Positions 32,474 through 40,725 of a stretch of DNA of 64,000 nt are shown piece after piece. A model generated the notes under the pieces. It worked only from the letters and a program-made list of their open reading frames with translations. It did not search any database and was not told where the DNA came from. The stretch comes from Paractinoplanes atraurantiacus (GTDB taxonomy: Bacteria > Actinomycetota > Actinomycetes > Mycobacteriales > Micromonosporaceae), in contig NZ_OBDY01000014.1 of NCBI RefSeq assembly GCF_900215205.1, positions 1 to 64,000 of the forward strand, written 5' to 3'. Position 1 is the stretch's first letter, and every line of letters begins with the position of its first letter. The position numbers and the translations under genes were made by a program.

Positions 32474-33064
32474 TCAGCCGTAGATCACGGTCAGGGTCAG
32501 TGGTGCCAGCGCGCCTTCCGTGTTACCGATGACCATCAGCATCAACAGCACACAGGCCGCGGCCGACACGACACCGCCGCCCACCAGCAGCCGGCGGCCG
32601 GCGGGCCGGCCGAGGGCCTTCCGCCAGAGGTACACGGTCAGCGCCACCGCGGCCACGAGCAGGACGGCGCAGATGACGGCCTTGGGCCGCTGCCAGGCGA
32701 GCCGCTCGTCGATCGCCTGCTGCAGCGCGGGTGAGAGCTCGGCGCGGCCGGACTCGAGCCAGCTCCGCCCGACCGGCGAGAAGGCCGTCCCGGCCAGCGT
32801 CTTCCGCGGGTCGGCGACGCTGGTCAGGTTCGCCCACCAGGCCACGACCGTGAACAGGCCGAGGACCAGGCTCGCCACCCCGAAACCCAGGTAGGTGCGC
32901 CGCTCGAAGGTGCGGCGTCCGGCCCGCCTCCACCTCGCCCACGAGAACACGCAGAGCAGCAGCAGGAGGACGGTGAAGAGGCCGCCGACGACGAGGAACA
33001 CGAGGTGATAGTTCCGGTCGTCGGCCAGCACGCGGTCGTAAGCCGGGCTGGTCTCGAAGGGCAT
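32474..33064 (-). CDS. Four-helix membrane protein of unknown function
   Basis: 196 residues. Helices are at about 20-42, 63-82, 130-150 and 160-183, with a short Arg-rich cytoplasmic segment after the first. The extracytoplasmic loop between helices 2 and 3 (about 85-125) is hydrophilic and ends ALQQAIDERLAWQRPK. I recognise no family. It is divergent from the histidine kinase gene at 33145 across 80 bases. Confidence 0.65.
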   Translation of the reverse strand: MPFETSPAYDRVLADDRNYHLVFLVVGGLFTVLLLLLCVFSWARWRRAGRRTFERRTYLGFGVASLVLGLFTVVAWWANLTSVADPRKTLAGTAFSPVGRSWLESGRAELSPALQQAIDERLAWQRPKAVICAVLLVAAVALTVYLWRKALGRPAGRRLLVGGGVVSAAACVLLMLMVIGNTEGALAPLTLTVIYG

Positions 33065-33144
33065 GGATCCGACCGTAGGAAAGACCCGGCGTGAAGTCCT
33101 CGGGCCTGGTGATGGTCTTCTTTGCGGCGGTCTACGACTAAAGG

Positions 33145-34401
33145 ATGAGGCCTACGCTGGCCCGCATGAGGCTTCGGCAGGTGGCGATCGACGCGGCGCC
33201 GGCGGTGGTCGTGGCGGCCGTGACGGTGCCCCAGCTCCGCTATCACGCCGCGCACGACGACCCGCAGTTCGGCGCGTACGTGCTGTTCAGCGTCCTGCTC
33301 GTGGTCCCACTCGTGTGGCGGCGGCGGTTCCCGCTGTGGACATTCGCCTTCGCGGCGGTCGTGGCGCTGACCCAATGGGCGGCCGACGTGCGGCTGGCGG
33401 CCGACCTGGCCCTGCTGGTCTACCTCTACACGGTGGCGAGCCGCCATCCGATGCGCGTGGCGATCGTGGCGGCCGGTGTCGTCGAGGTGGGCGCCGTGCT
33501 GGCCGCCGTCCGCTGGCCGGAGAGCGGCTCGTGGGCCGGCACCGGATCGTGGGCCGAGACGTTCCTGCTGCTGTCCGGCCCGGTGGTGGCCGCCCTGCTG
33601 CTGGGGGTCACCGCGCGGCAGCGGCGCGAGGCCCTGAGCGCCGCCGTCCAGCGGGCGGCCGTCGCCGAGCGCACGCGGATCGCCGCGGAGATGCACGACA
33701 TCATCGCCCACAGCCTGGCCGTCATGGTGACCCTGTCCGAGGGCGCCGTCCGCAAACAGGCGCGCGAACCACAACGGGCCGGCGAGGCCATGCGCCAGGT
33801 CGCCGCCACCGGCCGCCAGGCCCTCACCGAGACACGCCGGTTGCTCGGCCTCCTGCACGAAGCCCCAGCCCTCGACGACCGTCTTCCCCAGCCCTATCCC
33901 GTCCAGCCTCGCCATCCGCAGCCCGGTCTCGCCCAGCTCGGCGACCTGCTCGACCAGGTCCGGTCGACCGGTCTGACCGTCGAGTCGGCCGTCACCGACA
34001 CGGCCGACGGCATGCCGCCCGGCGCCGAGCTGGCGGTCTACCGCATCGTGCAGGAGGCTTTGACCAACACGCTCAAGCACGCGATCGCTCCCTGCCGGAT
34101 CAGCGTCACCGTCACCCGCGGTCCCACCTCGGTAACCGTCGACGTGCACGACGACGGAGCTTCCCCCTCGGCCCGCGCCTCGGAACGCATTTCGGAGCAC
34201 GCTGCGGAACGCACCACGAGCCGCCCCTCGGAGCGGGCTTCAGACGGCGTCGAGGGCCGTACAAAAGGCGGCCACGGGATCGTCGGCATGCGGGAGCGGG
34301 CCGCGGTCTACGCGGGCACGGTCACCGCGGGGCCCGACCCCCGCGGCGGCTGGCGTGTGCACGCCGATCTGGTTCTGCCGGCCGAGGCCGCGGCGCGATG
34401 A
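33145..34401 (+). CDS. Sensor histidine kinase (NarL-partner, HisKA_3 type)
   Basis: 418 residues from ATG 33145; ATG 33166 is an alternative. Four or five N-terminal membrane helices with almost no extracytoplasmic loops suggest sensing within the membrane. The phospho-acceptor is in AAEMHDIIAHSLAVMV. The ATPase N box is RIVQEALTNTLKHA, and the G region ends GGHGIVGMRERAAVY. Between DVHDDG and GGHGI there is an insert of about 30 residues rich in Ser, Glu and Arg (SERISEH, AAERTTS, SERASD), longer than in relatives. It overlaps its response regulator by ATGA. Confidence 0.9.
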   Translation: MRPTLARMRLRQVAIDAAPAVVVAAVTVPQLRYHAAHDDPQFGAYVLFSVLLVVPLVWRRRFPLWTFAFAAVVALTQWAADVRLAADLALLVYLYTVASRHPMRVAIVAAGVVEVGAVLAAVRWPESGSWAGTGSWAETFLLLSGPVVAALLLGVTARQRREALSAAVQRAAVAERTRIAAEMHDIIAHSLAVMVTLSEGAVRKQAREPQRAGEAMRQVAATGRQALTETRRLLGLLHEAPALDDRLPQPYPVQPRHPQPGLAQLGDLLDQVRSTGLTVESAVTDTADGMPPGAELAVYRIVQEALTNTLKHAIAPCRISVTVTRGPTSVTVDVHDDGASPSARASERISEHAAERTTSRPSERASDGVEGRTKGGHGIVGMRERAAVYAGTVTAGPDPRGGWRVHADLVLPAEAAAR

Positions 34402-35051
34402 CGATCCGGCTGTTGCTGGTCGACGACCAGGCGCTCATCCGGGCCGGGTTCCGGATGATCCTCGAGGAGGCCGGCGACATCGACGTGGTCGGCGAGGCGC
34501 CGGACGGGGCCGAGGCGGTGCGGCTGACCTCGGAGGTACGGCCGGACGTGATCCTCATGGACGTGCGCATGCCCGGCGTCGACGGGATCGAGGCCACCCA
34601 CCGGATCATGGCCCGCGACCCGGCGGCCCGCGTGCTCATTCTGACCACCTTCGACCTCGACGAGTACGCCTTCGCGGCCCTGCGCGCGGGCGCGAGCGGC
34701 TTCGTCCTCAAGGACGTGCCGGTCGACGAGCTGACCCGGGCCGTTCGGGCGGTGGCCGACGGCGACGCGGTCGTCTCGCCGCGGGTCACCCGGAGCCTGA
34801 TCACCGCCTACACCGCCCGCCTGCCCGCGCCGGCCGGGCGGGTCCAGGCGGTCCTCGACCGGCTGACGCCGCGTGAGCGCGAAGTGCTCCGGGCGGTGGC
34901 CGCCGGCCTGTCCAACACCGAGATCGCCGACCAGCTCGTGGTCTCCGAGGCGACGGTCAAGACCCACGTCGGCAGCGTTCTGGCCAAACTGGACCTGCGC
35001 AACCGCGTCCAGGCGGTGATCCTGGCCTACGAAATCGGCCTCGTCGGGTAG
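34398..35051 (+). CDS. NarL/FixJ-family response regulator
   Basis: 217 residues. The receiver domain has LVDDQ, phospho-acceptor Asp in VILMDVRMPGVDG, Thr in LILTTF and Lys in FVLKDVP. The LuxR-type helix-turn-helix is LTPREREVLRAVAAGLSNTEIADQLVVSEATVKTHVGSVLAKLDLRNRVQAV. ATG 34398 overlaps the kinase stop by four bases, so the pair forms a coupled two-component system. Targets are unknown; the membrane proteins on either side are candidates. Confidence 0.93.
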   Translation: MTIRLLLVDDQALIRAGFRMILEEAGDIDVVGEAPDGAEAVRLTSEVRPDVILMDVRMPGVDGIEATHRIMARDPAARVLILTTFDLDEYAFAALRAGASGFVLKDVPVDELTRAVRAVADGDAVVSPRVTRSLITAYTARLPAPAGRVQAVLDRLTPREREVLRAVAAGLSNTEIADQLVVSEATVKTHVGSVLAKLDLRNRVQAVILAYEIGLVG

Positions 35052-35147
35052 AGACCCTTGCTCTCCTGGTCTACTCTCTGGGCGTCGCGGCGATACGGAC
35101 CCGTCCTCACGTAGAAGTCGCCGCTCCGACCAACCCAGGAGGGTGCA

Positions 35148-37262
35148 GTGGCGGACCTGCCACCGAAGCAGCCCGGTCCCCCCGACCAGGCCGAGAACGT
35201 TCCCCAGCTGCTGGTCATGCCGCCGACCGACGCTCTTCCGTCGATCGTCTGGCCGGGCGCCGAGGGCGAGACGACCTGGGCGATCCCCGTCCAGATCCCG
35301 TCGGGAACACGAGGATTCGCGGTGTTCCTCCCGATGGTCCAGGTCGAGGGGGCGGCCCCCAAACAGGCTGCCCCGCCGCAGGCCGTCGCCGAGCAGGCGA
35401 CCGCCGAGCAGGCCGCCCCGCCACAGGCCACCCCGCAACAGACCGCCCCGCCACAGGCCGCCCCCAAGCAGGCGACCGCCGAGCAGGCCGCCCCGCCACA
35501 GGCCGCCCCTAAGCAGGCGACCCCCGAGCAGGCCGCCTCTCAGCCCGCCGCCCCCAAGCCGGTTGAACCATCGGCACCGGCCGCCGCCTCCAGGCCGGCT
35601 GATCAAGCGGGGCGACCCGCGGCAACGCCGGTCGCCGCCGTCGCGGAGCCCCGGGTTACACCGCCGCCGAGCCCGCAAGCCGTGCTCGCGCAGCAACCGC
35701 ATCCTCAGCCGTACCACAACCAGGCGCGCCCCTTCCCGATCTACGAGCGGCCGCCGAGCGCCTGGCAGGAGTTCCGCAAGAAGCACTGGCCCGGCCCGAA
35801 GCAGGCCAAGGGCTGGGCCGTGCCGGCCGGCGTGCTCACCGGCGCCCTCGGCTTCCTGGCTTTCCTGCCGCTGGACCGGGTCGGCATCGGCTGGTTCCTC
35901 GCCTGGCTGGCGCTGACCTTGGGCGTCGGGTTCGCGGTCCGGCCGTCCAAGGACCTGTCGCGCCGGGAACGGCTGATCCGTTCCGGCTGGGCCGCCGCCG
36001 CCCTGGCCCTCATGCTCATCCCGGCCTTCCGCAACGCGTGGTGGCTGGTGACGTTCAGCGTGCTGGGCGCGATCGGCTGCACCGCGCTGGCCATCGTCGG
36101 CGGCCGGCAGGTCCGGTCGATCCTGTTCAGCCTGGTCGCCGCCCCGTACGCCGCGTTCGCCGGCATCCCCTGGGTGCGCCGGCACGTCAAGGGCGGCCGC
36201 AATCCGGGCATCACCCGGCGGATCTTCTTCTCGGCCGCTCTCACCGCCGTCGTGCTGCTCGTCTTCGGTGCGCTGCTGTCGTCCGCCGATGTCGCCTTCT
36301 CGCAGCTGCTGGACGACGCCGTGCCCGACTTCAACATCGGCGCGATCTTCCAGTGGATCTTCCTGGCGGCGGCCGGTGGCCTGCTCGCCGTGTCCGGCGT
36401 CTACACGCTCTCCGCGCCGCCGAAGACCTCCAGCATGGACACCGGCGGCAAGGGCCGGTTCGGCCTGATCGAGTGGGCGCCGGCCGGCGCCGCGCTCGTG
36501 CTGCTGTTCGCCGGTTTCGTGGCGGTGCAGTTCACCGTGCTGTTCGGCGGGAGCCGGCACGTGCTCAAGACGGCCGGGCTCAGCTATTCGCAGTACGCCC
36601 GCAGCGGCTTCTGGCAACTGGTCGCGGTCACGCTGCTGTCGCTGGCCCTGATCGCCGCCCTGGCCCGCTGGTCGAAGCGGGACACGCGGGCGGAACGGCT
36701 CTTGTTGCGCGTACTCCTGGGCCTGCTCTGTGCCTTGAGTGTCGTCATCGTGGCTTCCGCGCTGTCGCGGATGTGGGAGTACCAGCGCGTTTACAGCTTC
36801 ACCGGCGAGCGCATCTTCGTCATGGCGTCGGAGATGCTGCTCGGCGTCATCTTCGTGATGATCGCGGCCGCCGGCATCAAGTGGCAGGGCCGCTGGATTC
36901 CCGCCTCGACCGTCGGTCTCGCCGTCGTGATGCTGCTCGGCCTGGCCGTCCTCGATCCCGAGGGCTATGTGGCCAGCCGCAACGCCGCCCGTTACGAAGG
37001 CTCGGGCAAGATCGACGCCTGGTATCTGCGGGCTCTCTCAGCCGACGCGACTCCGGCTTTGACCGAATTGCCAGATCCCGTACGCCGGTGCACGCTCAGC
37101 TGGATCGCCGAGGACCTCAAGGAGCCCGACCCCTGGTACGCGTGGAACCTCGGCCGCCAACGAGCCCGCGAGGCGCTCGACGAGCTGGGCCCGGCCGCCA
37201 TCGGCACCCAGAAGGACTGCAAGGCGGCCGACCAGTTCGACCTGCCCAAGACACGACGATGA
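35148..37262 (+). CDS. DUF4153/DUF4173-like polytopic membrane protein with Gln/Ala/Pro-repeat N-terminus
   Basis: 704 residues. The first 200 are soluble and low in complexity, with many repeats of AEQAAPPQA, APKQATAEQ and related units (about residues 65-125; DNA repeats spaced 75 and 45 bases around 35393, 35468 and 35513). Then come about twelve membrane helices in a DUF4153/DUF4173-like arrangement, for example SADVAFSQLLDDAVPDF and WLRA-type regions ending DAWYLRALSADATPAL. GTG 35148 has GGAGGG upstream. Function is unknown; such proteins are often linked to envelope two-component systems. A strong terminator follows. Confidence 0.7.
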   Translation: MADLPPKQPGPPDQAENVPQLLVMPPTDALPSIVWPGAEGETTWAIPVQIPSGTRGFAVFLPMVQVEGAAPKQAAPPQAVAEQATAEQAAPPQATPQQTAPPQAAPKQATAEQAAPPQAAPKQATPEQAASQPAAPKPVEPSAPAAASRPADQAGRPAATPVAAVAEPRVTPPPSPQAVLAQQPHPQPYHNQARPFPIYERPPSAWQEFRKKHWPGPKQAKGWAVPAGVLTGALGFLAFLPLDRVGIGWFLAWLALTLGVGFAVRPSKDLSRRERLIRSGWAAAALALMLIPAFRNAWWLVTFSVLGAIGCTALAIVGGRQVRSILFSLVAAPYAAFAGIPWVRRHVKGGRNPGITRRIFFSAALTAVVLLVFGALLSSADVAFSQLLDDAVPDFNIGAIFQWIFLAAAGGLLAVSGVYTLSAPPKTSSMDTGGKGRFGLIEWAPAGAALVLLFAGFVAVQFTVLFGGSRHVLKTAGLSYSQYARSGFWQLVAVTLLSLALIAALARWSKRDTRAERLLLRVLLGLLCALSVVIVASALSRMWEYQRVYSFTGERIFVMASEMLLGVIFVMIAAAGIKWQGRWIPASTVGLAVVMLLGLAVLDPEGYVASRNAARYEGSGKIDAWYLRALSADATPALTELPDPVRRCTLSWIAEDLKEPDPWYAWNLGRQRAREALDELGPAAIGTQKDCKAADQFDLPKTRR

Positions 37263-37266
37263 GCGA

Positions 37267-37294
37267 CGGTGCTCCGGTTTCGGCCGGAGCACCG
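37267..37294 (+). terminator. Intrinsic terminator-like hairpin
   Basis: GGTGCTCCGG (37268-37277) pairs perfectly with CCGGAGCACC (37284-37293) over a six-base loop, and a C-G pair extends the stem to 11 bp. It starts 5 bases after the stop of the DUF4153-like gene. There is no U tract, as is common in high-GC actinomycetes. Confidence 0.8.
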
Positions 37295-37329
37295 GAATAA
37301 TCCGTAAGCCATACGGAGTTAGGCGTCGT

Positions 37330-37941
37330 ATGAGCCTGACCCCGCAACTGGACCGCCTGCTCGACGCCGGTCTCGCCGACGTCACCGGTAGGAGCTCGGC
37401 CGAACTCGTCGCCCACGTCGCCACGCTGCCCGACGAACCGGGCAGCGTGCTGGCCGTACACCCCACGCTGGCCACCGCCCGTCAACTGGCGCCGCTGCTG
37501 CGCCACCGCGACAAGCCCGGCTTCGTCGTCGAGGACATGACCGACCTGGAGGAGTTCGTTCCCCTCGACGGCCTCGACGTGCCCGCCGGGCCGCTCTATC
37601 TCATCCGCGAACCCGACCGCGGCGACGACATGCGCAACTGGAGCCCGAACGAGGCGCTGCCCGCGATCCTCGAGCGCGGGCGCACGCCGCTCACCGTCAA
37701 CGAGGGCATCAGCTGGCTGCTCCAGGAGCCGCAGATGCTGGAGCCCAACCACTGCTTCATGACCATCGGCTCCCGCAAGCCCAAGGGCGGCACCCTCGAC
37801 GCCCGGACCCCCGCCATCTGGATCAGCAACGGGACCGGCCGTGACGGCGCCACCCACCGCCGGGCCCCGAAGATCGGCTGGTGCTGGGCCGGCAACCGGC
37901 ACACGTGGCTCGGCTTCGCCTCCGCCCGATCCCGAGCGTGA
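37330..37941 (+). CDS. DUF5701-like conserved hypothetical protein
   Basis: 203-residue soluble protein without signal peptide or membrane helix. Segments such as LAPLLRHRDKPGFVVEDMTDLEEFVPLDGLDVP, PNEALPAILERGRTPLTVNEGISWLLQEPQML and CFMTIGSRK, together with its length, resemble the actinobacterial DUF5701 family from memory. Its biochemical role is unknown. The stop abuts the stop of the convergent membrane protein gene, and it lies behind a terminator, so it is probably transcribed alone. Confidence 0.65.
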   Translation: MSLTPQLDRLLDAGLADVTGRSSAELVAHVATLPDEPGSVLAVHPTLATARQLAPLLRHRDKPGFVVEDMTDLEEFVPLDGLDVPAGPLYLIREPDRGDDMRNWSPNEALPAILERGRTPLTVNEGISWLLQEPQMLEPNHCFMTIGSRKPKGGTLDARTPAIWISNGTGRDGATHRRAPKIGWCWAGNRHTWLGFASARSRA

Positions 37942-39294
37942 TCAGCGGAAGCCGAACACCAGGGGCAGGATGAGGACGACCGTCCAGAACCACACGGCGT
38001 ACACCGGCAAATAAAGGGTTTGCCATCGCTCGATGGCCGCGAAGCCGGACCGCCGGCGGACGAACCCCCACAGCAACCACGCCGACCAGGCCAGATTGAC
38101 CAGCAGCACGATGTTCTGGCCGATCGCCGTCACGTTGTTGGGGGTGGTGCCGTACTCGGCGATCCGGCCGGCCATCGTGTAGAGCACCAGAGCGTCGATG
38201 AGCAGGGCGCTGATCACCAGGGCGAGCTGCATGACGTCGAACGGACCGCGCGGCGCCCGCGGGTCGCGGGCCGACAGCGAGTACAGCAGCAGGCCGAGGA
38301 CCACCGCGAGCAGCAGGTCGAACATGACCAGCGTGCTGCGGTCGACCTCGATGCCGCGGCCGTTCCAGCCGATGACGACGAGGTAGGCCAGCAGCGTGAC
38401 GGTGAACAGCGGGGTGAAGAGCCGGGTGAGGACCGGCGCGATGTTCTCGATGACGCCCTGTTTGACCTCGACCAGCCAGCCGCCGACGACGGCCGCGGCC
38501 ACGATGCCGCACGGCACCACCCAGTCCTCGATGAGAGCGTCGGCGTGGAGGCCGATCGCGTCGAAGATGCCGTAGAGGAAGGCGATGAGAACCCCGCCAC
38601 CGAGCATCATCAGGACGAGGTAGACGAACCACTCGCCGGTGAAGCGGATGAAGTCCATGCGCCGCCGGGACGAGCGCAGGTCGTCGGACACGTAGGCCAG
38701 GCCCAGCACCAGCCACAGCGCCGCCGGCAGATGCGTGATGATCAGGCCGATCGACTGGGAGTCGTCACCGGCCGGGTAGGCGTTCGCCACGACAGCGCCG
38801 AGCGCGAACAGGGCCACCAGAACCCCGTACACCCAAGGCGCCGGACGGCGACGCCACAGCAGGAAGCCGGCCAGCCACGGCAACGCGAACAGGCTGAGAC
38901 TGGTGGCGATGTCATCCAGGGACAGCCCGAACAGGGCCGGCACCTTGATCGAGACAGCGGCGCCGGTCGCGCAGGCCAGCATCGCGTAAAGGTCGCGGTT
39001 CTTCTTCACCGGATCGCCGGGCTCGCCGGTGAACATCAGCTGCTTCCACAGCCGTTCGGAGTGCTCGCGGGCGAACTCGCGGGACAGGTCGTCCAGCCCG
39101 CCCATCCGCTTGACCGCGACGAGGAACGCCTCGTCGCGGCTCAGCCCGAGCGTCACCAGCTCGTCGACCGAGTCGCGCAGGTGATCCTCGAGTTCGTCGG
39201 CGTCGGACTCGGCGAGCTCGGGCCGGCGGCGCACGTACTCCCGCCACTGCACGAACTGGTCCTCCAGCTCGTCCTTGCCGTCCATGACCGTCAC
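37942..39294 (-). CDS. Permease-prefix-domain membrane protein coupled to PadR
   Basis: 450 residues from GTG 39294. The first 95 residues are a helical cytoplasmic prefix (LEDQFVQWREYVRRRPELAESDADELEDHLRDSVDELVTLGLSRDEAFLVAVKRMGG), the permease prefix domain often found with PadR regulators. About ten membrane helices follow. It shares a four-base GTGA overlap with the PadR gene, a common pairing in which PadR controls a membrane protein or antibiotic-responsive transporter. No ATPase or substrate motif is visible. Confidence 0.8.
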   Translation of the reverse strand: MTVMDGKDELEDQFVQWREYVRRRPELAESDADELEDHLRDSVDELVTLGLSRDEAFLVAVKRMGGLDDLSREFAREHSERLWKQLMFTGEPGDPVKKNRDLYAMLACATGAAVSIKVPALFGLSLDDIATSLSLFALPWLAGFLLWRRRPAPWVYGVLVALFALGAVVANAYPAGDDSQSIGLIITHLPAALWLVLGLAYVSDDLRSSRRRMDFIRFTGEWFVYLVLMMLGGGVLIAFLYGIFDAIGLHADALIEDWVVPCGIVAAAVVGGWLVEVKQGVIENIAPVLTRLFTPLFTVTLLAYLVVIGWNGRGIEVDRSTLVMFDLLLAVVLGLLLYSLSARDPRAPRGPFDVMQLALVISALLIDALVLYTMAGRIAEYGTTPNNVTAIGQNIVLLVNLAWSAWLLWGFVRRRSGFAAIERWQTLYLPVYAVWFWTVVLILPLVFGFR

Positions 39295-39641
39295 GCGGTG
39301 CCCTCCAGCGGGATGAACTGTGGCCAGACCTGCTTGAGCGCGCCGACCACGGTCTGCCATTGACGTTGTTGCTCGGCCAGCTCGGCCCGGCCCTGCTTGG
39401 TGATGCGGTAGTACTTGCGGCGGCGCTCCCCCGCGACCGCCTGCCAGCTCGCCTCGACGTGGCCGAGCCGCTCCAGCCGGTGCAGCAGGGGGTAGAGGAA
39501 GCCCTCGGTCCAGTCCAGCTCGCCGCCGGACAGCTCACCGATGCGCCGCAGGAGGGCGTAGCCGTAACTCTCGCCCTCGGCGAGGATGCCGAGCACGATG
39601 GGCGTCGCCGAGGCGGCCACCAGGTCTTTGGTCACGCGCAC
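39291..39641 (-). CDS. PadR-family transcriptional regulator
   Basis: 116 residues, typical of the short PadR subfamily. The winged helix is ATPIVLGILAEGESYGYALLRRIGELSGGELDWTEGFLYPLLHRLERLGHVEASWQ and then RRRKYYRITKQGRAELAEQQRQW. GTG 39641 has a strong GAAGGAGG ribosome site six bases upstream. A long dyad lies at 39659-39688, consistent with autoregulation. It is translationally coupled to the membrane protein gene that follows. Confidence 0.93.
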   Translation of the reverse strand: MRVTKDLVAASATPIVLGILAEGESYGYALLRRIGELSGGELDWTEGFLYPLLHRLERLGHVEASWQAVAGERRRKYYRITKQGRAELAEQQRQWQTVVGALKQVWPQFIPLEGTA

Positions 39642-39658
39642 GAGGCGCCTCCTTCATA

Positions 39659-39688
39659 CCTAGAAGTACGAGGCATAGTAGTTCTAGG
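39659..39688. promoter_or_regulatory. PadR operator candidate
   Basis: CCTAGAA (39659-39665) and TTCTAGG (39682-39688) form a perfect 7-bp dyad with a 16-base spacer. The inner GTAC and GTAG partly extend the symmetry. It sits 18-47 bases upstream of the PadR start and covers the ribosome-site-proximal promoter region, as expected for PadR autorepression. Confidence 0.7.
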
Positions 39689-40079
39689 CATCGCGCAGGG
39701 AAAGGCCTGTTTCGACCCGCGGTTCCCCCGCCCGGCCGGCGTCACGCCCGACTTCTCCGGGCCGGGCCGTTCCGAGGGCGAGTACGCCGGCCTGCCGCAG
39801 GGCGGCGCCACCGCCTCCAACGACCGGACGGCGCTGGTCTACGCCAACGGCGCGTCCCTGGCGTTCGACCACGTCACGAGCGGCCGCACCCTCGGCTTGC
39901 GCTACGCGACGACAACCGGCAACCTACGCCTCACCGTCCTGGTCGACGGGGCCGAGAAGCACAGCGTCAACCTGCCGAACCGGGGCGCGGCCACCAACGG
40001 GGCCGACGTGACACTGCCGGTCACCGGCGACGTGGTGTGGATCGACTACATCACTCCCGGGCAGAAAAGCCGGGCCTGA
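39684..40079 (+). pseudogene. Orphan C-terminal fragment of a secreted glycosidase (CBM6/35-like beta-sandwich)
   Basis: This frame ends at a stop at 40077-40079 and reads ACFDPRFPRPAGVTPDFSG, GGATASNDRTALVYANGASLAFDHVTSG, TLGLRYATTTGNLRLTVLVDG and ADVTLPVTGDVVWIDYITPG. The pattern of an Ala/Asn-rich start, LRYA and a final I-x-Y-I strand fits a CBM6/35-type sugar-binding sandwich. There is no start codon, ribosome site or signal peptide, and the left end runs directly into the PadR operator. It looks like the surviving tail of a deleted gene. Confidence 0.45.
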
Positions 40080-40143
40080 CTGCAACCGCGGCGGGGCCGC
40101 CGAGCGAACTGACAGGTGAACCCTTATCGGAGGAAGGAGGTCG

Positions 40144-40725
40144 ATGAGCTCCGACGACGAGCTCGCCGAGCGGTTACGCGACGGCGACGAGACGGCACTG
40201 CGTACGGCGTACGACCGGCATGGTTCCGCCGTGCTTTATCTGGCCCAACGGCTTCTGGGCAACCGGGCCGACGCCGAGGACGTCACCCAGCTGACGTTCG
40301 TGGCGGCTTGGACCGGCCGGGACAGCTTCGATCCCCAGCGCGGGAGCCTGCTGGGCTGGCTGCTCGGCATCGCCCGGCGCAAGGCCGTCGACCGGCTGCG
40401 GTGGGCGGCCCGCGAGCAGCGGACGGCCCAGGTCGTCCAGGCTCAGCAACCGCCGCCACCGGACCCCGAGCAGACACCCGAGCGGACGGTGGACCGGCTC
40501 GTGGTCGCCGACGAGCTCTCCCGGCTGCCGGCGGAACAACGGCGCACACTGGAACTGGCGTTCTTCGACGATCTCACTCATCCACAGATCGCGGCGGTCA
40601 CCGGACTGCCGCTCGGTACGGTCAAGAGCCATATCCGCCGGGGAATGGCCAACCTGCGACGTCGTTGGGAGGTGGACGGTGCAACATTTGGATCCCGATC
40701 GGCTGGTCCTACTCGCGCTCTCTGA
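40144..40725 (+). CDS. ECF RNA polymerase sigma factor (SigK-like)
   Basis: 193 residues. Region 2 is LRTAYDRHGSAVLYLAQRLLGNRADAEDVTQLTFVAAWTGRDSFDPQRGSLLGWLLGIARRKAVDRLR. Region 4 is LPAEQRRTLELAFFDDLTHPQIAAVTGLPLGTVKSHIRRGMANLRRRW. It starts at ATG 40144 with an extended ribosome site (GGAGGAAGGAGG) and overlaps the anti-sigma gene by 47 bases. With the anti-sigma and fasciclin genes that follow, the layout resembles mycobacterial sigK-rskA next to mpt70/mpt83. It probably directs transcription in response to redox or envelope stress. Confidence 0.9.
   Translation: MSSDDELAERLRDGDETALRTAYDRHGSAVLYLAQRLLGNRADAEDVTQLTFVAAWTGRDSFDPQRGSLLGWLLGIARRKAVDRLRWAAREQRTAQVVQAQQPPPPDPEQTPERTVDRLVVADELSRLPAEQRRTLELAFFDDLTHPQIAAVTGLPLGTVKSHIRRGMANLRRRWEVDGATFGSRSAGPTRAL

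Noticed and set aside
39360..40079. A 239-residue plus-strand open frame including the region opposite padR
   Set aside because: Its first part is the shadow of padR. Only the part after 39684 has protein-like character, and it has no start.
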